Assembly: GCA_003013855.2 (NCBI GenBank) | Contig: ML058484.1 | Location: forward strand, 5,567,344-5,631,343 | Origin: Liriodendron chinense | Lineage: Eukaryota > Streptophyta > Magnoliopsida > Magnoliales > Magnoliaceae | Direction: 5' to 3' | Length of the DNA: 64,000 nucleotides | Shown here: positions 10,706 to 21,892 of the stretch, piece by piece | Layout: each line of letters begins with the position of its first letter | Position numbering within the stretch: the stretch's first letter is position 1 | Notes under the pieces: model-generated | What the model was told of the DNA's origin: nothing | The model's database searches: none | The model's input: the letters and a program-made list of their open reading frames with translations, nothing else | Program-made: the position numbers and the translations under genes

Positions 10706-10894
10706 GCGTTCGAGGCCTTGCCTCATTGGTAGACTCTGCAGAGTTTCAACAAGAGTTCTTAGTCTCGAAACCCATCAGGGTGAACTTCCCGCTGTTGACA
10801 GCACCGGTGGTTGCTTTGCATGACTGATTGTGTGGGTGTGTTATGCAATTGACTGGGTGGGTGGGTTGCATGATTGACCAAAAAAAAAAAAAAA
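10706..10894 (+). mobile_element. SINE with perfect 15-bp target duplication
   Basis: A tRNA-like head with an A-box-like TGCCTCATTGGTAGA (10719-10733) and a B-box-like AGTCTCGAAACCC (10760-10772), a GT-rich body, and an A15 tail (10880-10894). It is flanked by a perfect direct repeat GACTAGCACATGTGA (10691-10705 and 10895-10909). The perfect duplication suggests a fairly young insertion. It landed in the ACATGTG-rich repeat that continues at 10895. Confidence 0.88.
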
Positions 10895-11370
10895 GACTAG
10901 CACATGTGACACATGTCACACATATGCGATGCTTGGAGATGAACAATGACACATGTGGCATACATAGCATATGTGGGCACTTTAAGCTAAATTGCGGCAC
11001 ATGTGGGATATGTGGCACAACACACACATTGACACATTTGACATGTGGGCACTAAAGCTAGATGATAAAACTTGTGCACATTAGCACCTACCATATCTGG
11101 AGAATTGAAGATGGACAATGGCATGTGTGACACTTTGGCGCATGTGGGGGTACAAGTAAGATGAATAGTAGTATATGTGGCACAATAGCATAAGTGGGGC
11201 ACAAAAGAAGATGGATGATAACACATGTGATCACGCATTAAGACATTGGGGGCTTTTTATGCATGTGGGACATAAGATAAGATGGATGGTGGCTCATGTG
11301 GTATAGTGGCACATGTGGGGCATGACCGAAGATGGATAATGTCGCGTTTACTACATGTGAGGCCATTGAA
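10895..11370. repeat. Degenerate ACATGTG-rich tandem repeat
   Basis: Imperfect units of about 50-70 bp combine CACATGTGG-type words with GAAGATGGA(T/C)AATGG-type words (near 11108, 11159, 11209, 11280, 11331). No conserved protein frame runs through it. It probably extends left of the SINE at 10706. Confidence 0.65.
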
Positions 11371-12235
11371 CATGAATAGGGGTGCATTCGAGCTTTATCT
11401 CTTGAGAAACATATTTTCCTTCCACCATGGGAAAATGCATTTCTTAGGGGTGAAAGTGTTATTTTTCAGCAAAAATAGAAAGTAGGAAGTTTTCTACAAT
11501 TTTTCATAAAGAAAGGCTTAACAAATAATGGAAAGTGAGTTTCATGGGAAATATTATTTTCTTTCCTATCCTTTTCATGAATCCAAACAGCCCCTAATAA
11601 AAAAAAGAGAAAACTCGAATATTTTATTAAATAATGTGTAATGTGTAAGATTTTTTTTTTTATTATATCACTAATAAATAAAAATAAAACTCTAATTCCA
11701 AATTATTCAAAATAGCAAAATTCTAACCCTAATAGAAGTCCTGATTCAACTAGAATAGAATTTATCAAAAATAATAAGTTTTGTTAAAAATAGAAAGTCC
11801 TAAATTAACTTTATTGAAGGATTTTCAGTAAATTACAATGAATCTTTAAAAAGGATGAAAATCTAAAACTCTAAAAATAAGAAAATATAACAAAAATGGA
11901 ATCTAGGAAAAATAACAAAATTTTATTAAAATTCCAATTTTGATCTGGATCCGTGCATTTTCTTATGAAATGGACGGATATGCGACCTTCCCCAAAACCA
12001 TGGTTACATAAAAATTGATAGGTTGTGTGTCCTGTAACAATACTCGGATAAAAAATTATGATCGATTTATACTTCACAAGTTAAACATCAATTTGTCCCT
12101 ATCAAGAATGAATTTCTTCAAATTGGACATGCCTAGGACACAGTTATGTCATGCCCTTTGTAAGATTGGGCTCGAATGTGACATGCTACTATTGCTTTCA
12201 TTTGGCTTTCTTATGGTCGAATCATGTTAAGAATG
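11371..12235. other. AT-rich unassigned DNA
   Basis: High A+T with homopolymer runs and no recognised gene or transposon ends. The short frames at 11871-12077 and 12015-12230 show no family motif. Confidence 0.45.
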
Positions 12236-12239
12236 TATT

Positions 12240-12650
12240 TGTGCCACGTCCTACATTATATCCACATTGTCTATCCTTGTTGCTAGCTTATTTCAAGGCA
12301 TGGTCCAAAAAATAAACAAGATATAACTTTCAGGTGACAGTGGTCATTGACCATTAAAAACTTTTCGTGGTCAACAAAAGTTTTAGATCAACCTAATAGT
12401 GTTTTCCCTTCATCTAGGTCTTGGTGACCTTATCAATAAGTTAGATACCAAATAAACATGATAGTGAACCCTATGAAGATTTTAACGGTGGGCATTCGAT
12501 GACCATTGTTTCTTGTGGCATGATCCACCTGATATTTCTATGTGCTTCATTTTTTGTATCATGCCTTAAAATAAGCTGGAAAAACAGATGGATGGTGTAT
12601 ATATACAGTTTATACATTGAGGTGGGCCTCCCCGTCAAGGTCCCACCCAT
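12240..12650. mobile_element. Fold-back element
   Basis: The left arm GCCACGTCCTACATTATATCC is decayed; the right arm ACAGATGGATGGTGTATATA ... GAGGTGGGCC is clearer. The inner pair is AGTGGTCATTGACCATTAA against GGCATTCGATGACCATTG. Confidence 0.65.
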
Positions 12651-12654
12651 ATTG

Positions 12655-13396
12655 TAGGTTCCCAAGTGGCAGCTATGTTTAAGATGTGCCTATTGTCCAA
12701 TCAAATCCTATCACGTGGCTTTGGTATGTGCTGGGTACTAGGTGGGGGCAGTGCCCAATCCGAATCTAGTGCGGCTGGGGCGTGATGTGAGATCGAGCAC
12801 CGTCTCTCCCACAGATAACTGATCTGAATCCATGGATCTACTGGGACTCATAAACCAGTCTTCGTCGAATCCATGATGAAATAACTCGAATCTACGATGG
12901 AACAACTCAAATCTACGTGCTTATCTTCGAATCCATGAAGAAGAATAGAGTAGAAACTTAATTTCATTAAAAAAAAATCAAGGCTATCTACAAAAACAAG
13001 TTTAATCAACTTAAATAGAAATAAACTAAATAAAAACCCTAACTTGTGTGCTAAGAAAAGACTCCTAGGTGAAATAAGAAAGAAAATCAGAAAAATCGGA
13101 TGAAAAATTACAAATCTGCGCAACTTCGCTCAAGCCTGCAGAGTAGTGCCGACCGGTCGTCAAGGGGGCTCCAACTGGTCAGCCAGGGTCCCAAACTGTC
13201 CAACGACTGGGGTGCTGCCCAAGCATAAATCTACTCGTCCAAGGAAGGATCGTCAGGTGGTGAAACCCATCATCCTCCCTGTTTTTCTTCCTGTCCATCT
13301 CATTCATGAAAACCGTCGATCCATGTTCACAATCACGAGGTCCACTCCCTACATCAAAATCCCAGCAAAGTGGAGAGGTGGCTTGGCTAGTGACCT
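12655..13396. other. Unassigned, contains LTR-like remnant
   Basis: No gene recognised. The stretch from about 13080 to 13210 resembles the gag-only LTR (TCTGCGCAACTTCGC, GCCGACCGGTCG), so part of this may be a diverged LTR in minus orientation. The ends could not be fixed. Confidence 0.35.
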
Positions 13397-13876
13397 AAAC
13401 ACCAGCCAGCTAGCTGGTGTCAAATCTCTATGGGCCCCACCATGATGTATGTGTTTTATCCATGTTGTCCATCCATTTTTCAGCAAATTTTAGGGCATTA
13501 ATCTAAAAGTGGGCAAATCCAAAGCTTAGGAGGATCACACCATAGGAAATAATCAAGATTGAATGAGAACTTAAGTGCCAAACAAGTTTTGGATCAAGCT
13601 GATATTGGTGTTTTCCCTTCGTCCATGTGTATGTTACCTTACAAATAGGTTAGATGAGAAATAAACATCACAGTAGGCCTTAAGAAGGTTTCAACCGTGA
13701 ATGTCATTATCCACACTTTTTTTCCCTGGTGTGGTCCACTTGAACTTTGGACATAATTCAATTTTGGGTTCATTGCCTAAAATAAGCTAGAAAAATGGAT
13801 GGAGGGGTCGATAAAACACATACATTACGGAGAGTCCTACGTAGCTTTGACACCAGTAGCTAGCTGGCTGGTGTTT
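13397..13876. mobile_element. Fold-back element with CACCAGCCAGCTAGCTGG arms
   Basis: The left arm AAACACCAGCCAGCTAGC ... TGGTGTCAAA ... GGGCCCCACCATGATG is mirrored by ATTACGGAGAGTCC ... TTTGACACCAG ... GCTAGCTGGCTGGTGTTT. No clear target duplication. A related tip (ACATCAGCTAGCTGG) appears at 29617. Confidence 0.78.
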
Positions 13877-14157
13877 GTTCCACCTGTCAAAGCGCGTCCG
13901 TGCGGACGTTCGCTCGTCATGGAGGGCTCCTACTGACAAATGGCCAGATTCAGACGTGTTTTGTATTGGCACATGTGCAACAAATCATATCTAAAGTACA
14001 CATCGGATTTGGAAGATTCTGTCACGTGGGCATGTCCGTGTTAAATCGATTTCAAGCACGTGAATTCCACACTTTGGCATCTCTGCTCGGGCCTAGCCCC
14101 AGATCGTGTGCTTGTAATCGTACCGGGGCGAACGGGGACGCCAATTTGCTACGGTCG

Positions 14158-15251
14158 GCTTCAGTAGCTATCTGAAGAGACGTCACCAAATTCTTGTGGA
14201 CCCACCATGATGTATGTATTGTATCCACACCCGTCCATTCATTTTTTCAGATCATCTTCGGCATGAGCCCCAATAATGGAGAAGAACCAAAGCTCAAGTG
14301 GACCCATTACAGAAAATAGTGGGGACAATAACATCCATCGTTGAGACCTTCATAGCGCTCACCATGATATTTATTTGAGATCTAACCTGTAAATGAGTCC
14401 ACACAGACATTGAAGAAGTCAAAACACAAATGTCAGTTTGATTGAAAACTACTGTGGTCCCTAAGAAGTTTTTAATGGTAGGCTTTTAATCCCTACATTT
14501 TTTCTGCGGTGGGACCACTTGATCTTTGGATCTGCCTCATTCCTTAGTTCATGCCCTACAAACATCTGGCCAAATGGATGAACGGTGTGGATATAACACA
14601 TACATCTTGTTGGGATAGGAGGGCCGATAGCGGAAGCAAAGCCGAACACAAGCAACAAATTCAATCAAACAAGCCACACAATGCAATCACCCACACATAG
14701 ACAATCCGATTTTAACATGGAAAAACCCCTCACGGGTAAAAACCACGGCACAAAGCGACAACAATTCACTATAATATCAGAAGTTACAAGAGATGGAACC
14801 CAAGACCCAAAAACCCAAGCCCACAAGAGAAATCCCAAGCTTACCTAAGAAGAAACCCTCTTCTCCAAGCTCTTTCTTTCACTTAGAAGCTCCCTCAATC
14901 CCCTTTACAACCTTGGTAACATCTAAACTCGTAATCCCCCTTAAAAAGGAAGAAAAACGGATTTAGAAACCTCTTGCGCAAGGAAACCGCGCAAAACCGC
15001 GTTGTAGTAGGACACTGTCGACCGGTGGACACCCCTACCGGCCGGTCGGCCGACCGGTCGGATGGGCTAAAAACATCATAGCAGCAACGCTGCCTGGTTC
15101 CAGCGTGTGGCCGGCCGGTCGGCCGCTCCCACCGACCGATCGGTGGCCTCTGCGCAGAACTATGATTTGAGGCGTCCATTTCCTAACACATCTTAGTGAG
15201 TCCCACAGAATTTGGTGACGTTACTTTAGTACCGAGATAGCTGCTGAAGCC
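14158..15251. mobile_element. Fold-back element split by a solo LTR
   Basis: The left arm GCTTCAGTAGCTATCT ... GACGTCACCAAATTC ... GACCCACCATGATG is mirrored by GAGTCCCACAGAATTTGGTG ... GATAGCTGCTGAAGC at 15195-15251. The 581-bp solo LTR plus its 5-bp duplication sits just inside the right arm. A truncated relative (GACGTCACCAAATTCTGTGG) lies at 45010-45335. Confidence 0.8.
14608..15188 (-). mobile_element. Solo LTR of the gag-only family
   Basis: 581 bp, starting TGTTGGGATAGGAGG and ending TTTCCTAACA on the plus strand, with a perfect 5-bp target duplication CATCT (14603-14607 and 15189-15193). It is clearly homologous to the LTRs at 7879-10523 and 38017-40578 and has the ACCGGTCGG-rich block (15019-15145). 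A lone LTR with one target duplication is the expected product of LTR-LTR recombination. Confidence 0.92.
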
Positions 15252-15284
15252 GTGAGTAGCTAATCCGTGTCCGGTGAACGGGAT

Positions 15285-15767
15285 TGGCCAGTGATCCTGC
15301 CATTAGCCAATGGATAGTAGTCGGAGCTCTGTGGTCCTCACCATGATGTATGTATTTCATCCATCTTTTCCAGATAATTTTATGAAACAAGTCCAAAAAT
15401 AAGGTAGATCCAAATCTCATTTGGACCACATCACAGGAAACGGTGTTGATTAAATGCTCACCATTAAAAACTTCTTGAGGACCACAAAAATTTTAGATCA
15501 AGATGATATTTGTTTTTTTCCCATCATCCAGGTCTGTATGACTTAATCAAAAGGTTCGTTGTCAAATAAACATTACAGTAGGCCTTAGGAGGATTTTAGT
15601 CACTACTCTTTTCCTATGGTGTGGTGTACCTGAGATTTAGATCTGGATTTTTTTACTATCAAGCTCTAAAATGATCTCGAAAGATGGAAGGACGGTGTAG
15701 ATACCATGGTAGGGCCCACAGATCACCGACCATTAGCCACCTGGCTAGTGGCAGCGTCACTAGCCAA
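15285..15767. mobile_element. Fold-back element with TTGGCCAGTGA arms
   Basis: The left arm TTGGCCAGTGATCCTGCCA ... GAGCTCTGTGGTCCTC is mirrored by TAGGGCCCACAGATC ... GGCAGCGTCACTAGCCAA. Inner blocks pair (GGACCACATCACAGGAAAC against TTTTCCTATGGTGTGG). Confidence 0.78.
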
Positions 15768-15814
15768 ACCACGTCCGTGATTATGTGGTTGGATACATTG
15801 GAAGGTGGATTTTT

Positions 15815-16010
15815 GGGGCCCACCATTAAAAACTTTCTGGGCCCCTAAGAAGTTTTAGTGGTGGACATTCAATCACCACTGTTTCCTGTGGTGTGGTTCA
15901 CCTGAGATTTGGATCATGGCCTAAAATGAATTGGAAAAATGGATGGGACGGTGTGGATAAAAACGCATACATCATGGTGGGGCCCACAGAGCACCAACCA
16001 GTAGCGACTT
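15815..16010. mobile_element. Half fold-back element
   Basis: GGGGCCCACCATTAAAAAC leads directly into a right-hand arm (CACTGTTTCCTGTGGTGTGG, ATCATGGTGGGGCCCACAGA). The left half is almost entirely deleted. Confidence 0.65.
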
Positions 16011-17055
16011 TATTGGTAGTGTCAGTATGCAATTGGCATCCAGTAATTGAGTGGACCTGCAGATCCATTCAGGATCCATCATGGGTCAACACCCATTAGA
16101 GCCCACATGCTGAGATGGCCCCGCCATTGAACCGTCCATATTCCTATTATTACCACAAATAATCTATTTTCCAATCATACCATCTCAGTGATGATAACAT
16201 CTTTTGATTCTTACAGATGAATGAGAGCTATAGAAAATGAGCCGTTCCGATCATCCGAAAACTCAGCATGTGGGCCCCAGTGGGCGGTAAGAAACGACGG
16301 ATCCTGAGTCGCCCCAGGTGCAAAACAAATTCCACGTGAAACACATGGGAGTGGATTGGATGCTTGCATACATCACATTTTCATGCTTCCAAGTCATTTC
16401 TAGACAAGTGTTATACATAATTGAAATCATAACCGTTCATTTGGTGTTACCAATAGTGAGTAGGTCATGGTCCAAAAATCATAACATTTGGACAGTCATA
16501 GTCCCTAGAGCCCTTTAACGTGTGCCATTTAATGAGAAACGGTTCATTTATTAGACAGTTAGGATCGTCCAATCAAACCAATTTTTTTTTTTTTTTTTAA
16601 TCAATGGCTGAGAAAAAACAACGGAGCGGGCAGGATATCTGTTTCACATTATCATACACGTGCCACGCGTGTGGAGGACCTGGTTATCTACAATCCAACG
16701 CCCCAAAATGGGTCAGTACAATAATCAGGTGGGCCACAGGAGCCCCAAAATGACGGATGATTAAACTAAACTTACTAGTGGTTGCCCCCATTTGAGGCAT
16801 ACATGTGGCCCATGCATTAAGAGCACCTTATCTTGAATTCACATCATATGTATGTGTGGCCCACCTTCCTCCGGTCTGATCCAAAGCATCCAATAATTAC
16901 TAACATCTTGTATTGTAGCCCACTTGAGCTCCATGGAACACATTTTATTTATACCCGGCCAATTAAGGCTAGATCAAACGGTCCAAAAGTTGCCACCTGA
17001 TAGCCACACTACATGTGGTCAGGATGAACATTGAGAGCCAGTGATGTGTTTATGC
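16011..17055. other. Unassigned DNA
   Basis: No gene recognised. Includes a T-tract at about 16582-16599 and scattered GTGGGCCACA words. The frame at 16318-16518 shows no family motif. Confidence 0.4.
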
Positions 17056-17500
17056 TGGGAAGAAACTCTCTAAATAATAAGAGTCCTACAAAAAATAACT
17101 CTTTACCCAGAGTCCAACAAAATCAAATCCATGCAAAATAAGAAATTTAGTGATAACAAGTTTATGTAAAATGAATAGTTTAATTACAGAAGCTAGGTAG
17201 CAAAGCCTCATATGGTTTTTTTTTAAAAGGCAACTAAAATTTTTATTAAAAAGAGAGAAGAGATGACAAGTAACAAAAATAACATGACAAATGAAGAAAG
17301 TGAGGCGCCAAGACAAAGATGACTCCACTACAACCCTAGAAAACCTTTTAAATAATAAAAGGCTTACATAATCTCTTTTGCACATGTGATCTAGCACAAT
17401 AGATATGCTTATGTGAAAAATAAAGGAGATTTGCATGATTGACCATTTAAATCTTTCACGATATCAAAGACCACATAAGGCCACCATCCTTGTTAATACA
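17056..17500. repeat. Dispersed repeat shared with 24590-24900
   Basis: Both places have AACTCTCTAAA, a CCAGAG(T/A)CCAACAAAA block, a CTTATGTG(A/G)A block, and end in A(T/C)AAGGCCACC. Family unknown; possibly the outer part of an LTR retrotransposon. An unrelated AT-rich insert seems to lie at about 17218-17360. Confidence 0.45.
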
Positions 17501-17509
17501 GGATTAGGG

Positions 17510-18060
17510 TAGAACATAAGAAAAAGTTTTGATGTAGGATGTAAGAGACACCAATATTTTTACATGGAAAACCCTTTGATGTGAAGGAAAAAACCACGGA
17601 ACCTAGTTTGACATAAATCCACTATAATAGAAATAATGGAAGTATAATTATCAAGAGACCCAAAGGTGGATGACAAGCAACATGAAAGAAATGAATTTCT
17701 CACCAACTAGGGATTGTAGAAAATCCCTAACACAACTCTTAAAGAAGACAATTGAAGAAACTGGTGTTGTAAATGGACCCTCACGAATCCAGATGTGAAT
17801 TTTTTTGTGGTAGAAGGCTCTTGTATGTTCTTCCTCTTCTACAAAATCCCTTATTTCTTCTTTTTCTTCTTTTTCTCTAAGAAAGAAAAAACTCCCAAAT
17901 ATTGATACAGCCTCTAGGCAAAAAGTCCATTTTCTCTCCTTTTAGCTTGCTTAGCAAAAAGATCAAAATACCCTACACATGTACGTGGCACTATAATGCT
18001 ACTTAAGCCCCACACATGTAGCTCCCACCTCCAATGAGGGACCCTAACAAAGGCATCTAA
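17510..18060 (-). repeat. Diverged copia-type LTR remnant
   Basis: The layout copies the gag-only LTRs: TTTTTACATGGAAAACCC, a spacer, AAAACCACGGAACC, AAATCCACTATAATA, CAAGAGACCCAA. Primary similarity is otherwise low and the ends are not defined. Its sense is the same as the elements at 7879 and 38017. Confidence 0.5.
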
Positions 18061-18589
18061 ACACAAAAGTGGTTAGATTAACCTAATAGGATTTTCATGA
18101 GTGGAACTTAAACATTGGAGATTCCGATGGAAGATAATTATGTGAAAGAGACATTTTTGACACTTTCAAAAGAATCATATTTATGCTTTGTTCTTCTTGG
18201 AAATGAGATTCACCGGACACACTTTTAGATGTACCTTGAAGTTAAATTTCAAGGAGCTGCATATACAAATGCGTGAACCTCAAATTTCAATGGAGCTACA
18301 CATCTAACCAATCACCATCAATCACTCCACTTTTATATGTACCTTGAACTTCATTCGTGAAGTGGACCATTCAATGAAATGATTATACAAATATATATAT
18401 CTTTTTATTGTGGGGGCGGCGCAAGTCATGGACCACTTCTTGAATGAGCTATTAACTAAACTTTGCATTTAATTAGATGAGTTTTAACTATAACCACTCT
18501 CTCTCTCTCTCTCTCTCTCTCTCATGTTCATTGTACGTACCAGATCTACTAGTATTTTTATTCACATGTGGGGTCTTCCTCTAATAGTT
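18061..18589. other. Unassigned DNA with a (CT)n tract
   Basis: No gene seen. A pure CT microsatellite occupies 18497-18523. An imperfect duplication of TGTACCTTGAA occurs near 18230 and 18340. Confidence 0.45.
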
Positions 18590-18700
18590 TTTATTTTTAT
18601 TAATTTATTTATTTATTTTTACACATATCACATGGGCACTCAAACCCATGACCTCAGTATTGAAATGCAATCTATCTACCACTGAGCCATAGAATTGGAC
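18590..18700 (-). mobile_element. SINE fragment, minus strand
   Basis: Read on the minus strand, GGCTCAGTGGTAGATAG (A-box-like) is followed by TTTCAATACTGAGGTCATGG and GTTTGAGTGCCC (B-box-like), then an AT-rich tail. This is the same family as 19337-19507. No target duplication found. Confidence 0.65.
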
Positions 18701-19324
18701 TCAAATGTGTTTCTTTGGAGTCTAGGCAATCCATTGCGAGGGCCTCTCTGCTCGATATTGACTGTCCATTTTTCCTTGCCATAGATAAGATAAATAGTAC
18801 CATCAACACTCCTTTTTAATTTTTTACTTTTTGGGTGACCATGGCCTGCCGCCAGTGGTATAAGTGAATGAACGGTCAAGAATGAAGATTGGCAATCTCA
18901 CATGTCGAGCATTCCTCCTTTTTAATGTATGCTTTAAAGATTCAGCTAAAGCCCTAGTCCAACTTAGATAGCAACAAGTCATATAAAGATTTCATGATCA
19001 TCCCGCCATAATTGCTTCCATTGATAATCTTCACCCTGGGATGACGTGAAGTAGAAGAATTTTAATATGGGTAGACATCTCTATGTAGGAGAAGTGCTCT
19101 TGCAATGTTCAAATCAGGTCCACTCATATGTAGGTCCCTAGAATTAGAGGGTCTGTCTAAAAAATCACTCCCATTACATAATTCTATCCAGTTGATATCT
19201 GGCCATTCTGAATTAACGGTGTTAATAAAAACAATAAATGATCAAATATGCAATTGGCTAAATTACAGAAAAAATAATGGATGGAATTGCCGAATGGGTT
19301 TTATTTTTAAAATGTAAGCCAGAC
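18701..19324. other. Unassigned DNA
   Basis: No gene or mobile element recognised between the two minus-strand SINEs. Confidence 0.4.
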
Positions 19325-19336
19325 TTCCTTTAATTC

Positions 19337-19507
19337 TTCTTCTTCTTTTTTTTTATGGGTTAGTTTCACACACCCCATTATTAGTACACCCGCCCTACCC
19401 TGTTAGTCACATCAAGATGTTAGCCACCTCCACTATGGGAATCGATACCATGACCTTAGTATTGAAAGGAGGCTATCTTCACTCAGTCTGCCACTCCAGC
19501 TATGGAT
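19337..19507 (-). mobile_element. SINE with 12-bp target duplication
   Basis: Minus-strand SINE of 171 bp. The tRNA-like head contains GGCAGACTGAGTG and GGTATCGATTCCC, and the A-rich tail shows as a T-rich tract at 19337-19356. It is flanked by a perfect TTCCTTTAATTC (19325-19336 and 19508-19519). Confidence 0.85.
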
Positions 19508-19879
19508 TTCCTTTAATTCGAGTAGTCAAAATTTAAGATATTAACGTTGCGTTTGGACATCAATTTACCACAACATTTACCTAGATATAGATAATCATTA
19601 CTTGCTATTTGACTAAGGGAGTAAATGCATGGTCAATTCCAGCTGCATTATCTTGACATGATGTTAGTGTAAAGCTTGTGTTTCTAGTCAAATTTTTTTA
19701 AATTTATTTTAAATTGCAATGTGCACGTTTGGATGTGTGGTACTCTACATGCATAGTTACTTTTTACTCATGCATTCATTTGTTGTCTACGTATTGATAG
19801 TGTAGTTTTAACATACATCATGGTAAAGCTTATAGAAATTATGCACGTTAATACATCACTAAAGATGGTGGTGGCCTAG
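19508..19879. other. Unassigned DNA
   Basis: No gene or element recognised. Confidence 0.4.
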
Positions 19880-20105
19880 CATTAGTGTTGCATATCGATT
19901 CAATCAATTCGATTTTAGATGAAATTGAAATTGAATTAATCCTCAATTTTTGAAATAGAAATTTAAATTGAATTAATTTTAATTTTGAAATTTTGAATTG
20001 AATTTGAATTGACCCCCCCTCCCTTTTTTTTGAATTGATACAAGATTGAATTGATGAATTTTTCGATTCGATTCGATTTTTCACATACCACAAATTGAAT
20101 ATCAT
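19880..20105. repeat. Low-complexity AATTGAAT / GATTCGATT tract
   Basis: Degenerate short words (ATCGATTCAATCAATTCGAT, GAATTGAATTTGAATTGA) fill the interval. Similar GATTCGATTC runs recur at 21215-21275. It may be the core of a MITE, but I could not define ends. Confidence 0.55.
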
Positions 20106-20690
20106 AACTAAAGCCTTCGTCCAAGTAACTGAGAGAGATTATATGGCTGTGATCAGTTATAAAAGGACTTGGACTGATACATTGTGTTAAAAAAGATGAA
20201 ATACTATTGGACACATGGTTTAAAACTTATGCATTTATCTTATTGGCATTTATATGTTGTAAACATCAGCTAAATTTTAAGAGGACAGATCACCTACAAT
20301 TAGTTGTATACTACAATCCAGCTTTTTATACCAATATTTTAATTTCCAGTTTTGCATATGAAAATAATATTAAATATTTTCAAAAGCAAAGTGCCTAGAA
20401 AAGGGTAGCCAATGCTCAGGAGAATGGCTAAGATAATGATGATGATAATCTATTTACGAGCTTTTGCATGCCCATGTATCAGATTATCTCTATTTAAAAT
20501 AGAGAACAGTCTATGTAAACAAAGTTATATATAATTTTTTATTATCTAGGCTATAGGTTTTGTAGGTTTGGATTTTATAGTGCCTCAAACAATAATATTA
20601 GTAGAAAAACTTCTGAAAACATATGCATAATAATTAGTTTATACATGATTTTGGAGTAAAATTTTAATCCAAGTTGTCGTTATGTTACAG
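20106..20690. other. AT-rich unassigned DNA
   Basis: No gene seen; the short frame at 20207-20398 has no recognisable feature. Confidence 0.45.
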
Positions 20691-20699
20691 AGATGCCTT

Positions 20700-21195
20700 A
20701 TGCTTGGTGGAAATTTCAGATGTAGTCCACTTAGCTTTTAATATGCTTAATTTTTGGGTTCCAGCCCTAAAATTATCTGTTAAGATGGATGGATGAAGTG
20801 GATAAAATACTTAAATCACGGTGAGCCCCACAGAGTTTACTCATTACACTTAACATATTGAGTTACCCACTACGCAATTTGCTTCCTCTTGGCTCACATT
20901 GTGGATGGGACCTTGACCGTGGGCCCACCTCGATGCATGCGTTGTATATCTATGCCGTCCATCCGTTTTCCCAGATCATTTTATAGCATGGTCTAGAAAA
21001 TGAAGCAGATACAAATCTCAGGTTGACCACACCATAGAAAATAGTGGTCATAGAATGCCCACCATTAAAAACTTCCTAGGGTCTACCATGATCTTTATTT
21101 ACCATCCAACCTGTTTATAAGGTCACACGGACCTGGATGAATGGAAAACACAAATATTAGCTTGATCCTAAACTCTTGTGGCCCATATATATATA
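20700..21195. mobile_element. Two truncated fold-back elements, back to back
   Basis: 20700-20855 is a right arm ending GTGAGCCCCACAGAGTTTAC. 20915-21195 is a left arm beginning GACCGTGGGCCCACC and running to CTTGTGGCCCATA. Each lacks its partner arm. Confidence 0.65.
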
Positions 21196-21289
21196 GCAAT
21201 TTGATTCGATTAATTAATTCAGTACGATACAGAATTATTCGATTTTCGATTCGATTCGATTCAATAAATTGATTATCTCTGGAAGTCTC

Positions 21290-21838
21290 TGGACATTTCA
21301 GACCGATCGGTGACTGGTTTGCAAGGTGCTCTGACCAGTCGGCTGCTAAGGCGGGACAGGTTGAATTTAGAAGTTTCCTCTCTAGACTATTTTCTACCCA
21401 GTCCGACCGGTCAGCGGGAGGCTCTGACCGGTCGACGGAAAGGCAATGTTTTGTATGGTTACGTAAATCTGTGTAACATGTTTCTAATTTTAGGTTGTTT
21501 GCTATATATATGGCATGAATCCGGGATTATGGGTTATCCTAAGGTGTCCAAGGTTTCCTAATTATATTAGGGCGAGGGGAGAGTGTTTTGAGAGAAAAAG
21601 AGCTTGTGTTTTCTCTTGGGTTTCCTTGCTTGTGAGCTTTTCATCTCTGTAATCTTCTGTTATCATAGTGGATCGCTTTGTGCCATGGTTTTTTACCCAT
21701 TGTGGAGTTTTTTCATTTAAAATTGGATTGTCTCCGTGTGGTTGATTCCTTGTCGGTGTGATTGCATTGTGTTGCTCGTTTGATTCCATAATCTGTGTGT
21801 TTAATTTGCTTTTGCCGTGGGCTGGTGTTTTCCCAACA
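21290..21838 (+). repeat. LTR (5'-truncated), plus orientation
   Basis: Ends GTGTTTTCCCAACA and is followed by a primer site. It holds repeated GACCGGTC(A/G)-type motifs (21300-21440) and the U5-like signature GGTTTTTTACCC ... ATTTAAAATTGGATTGTC. It is related to the gag-only LTRs but in the opposite orientation. The 5' end is not recognisable. Confidence 0.7.
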
Positions 21839-21840
21839 AG

Positions 21841-21852
21841 TGGTATCATAGG
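21841..21852 (+). other. Primer binding site (initiator tRNA-Met)
   Basis: TGGTATCATAGG starts two bases after the LTR end at 21838 and matches the initiator-Met site TGGTATCAGAGC at most positions. It shows the upstream LTR is a 5' LTR. Confidence 0.75.
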
Positions 21853-21892
21853 TAGCAAGGTATTGCATGAAGATTGGAGTCATGGTAGAGAT

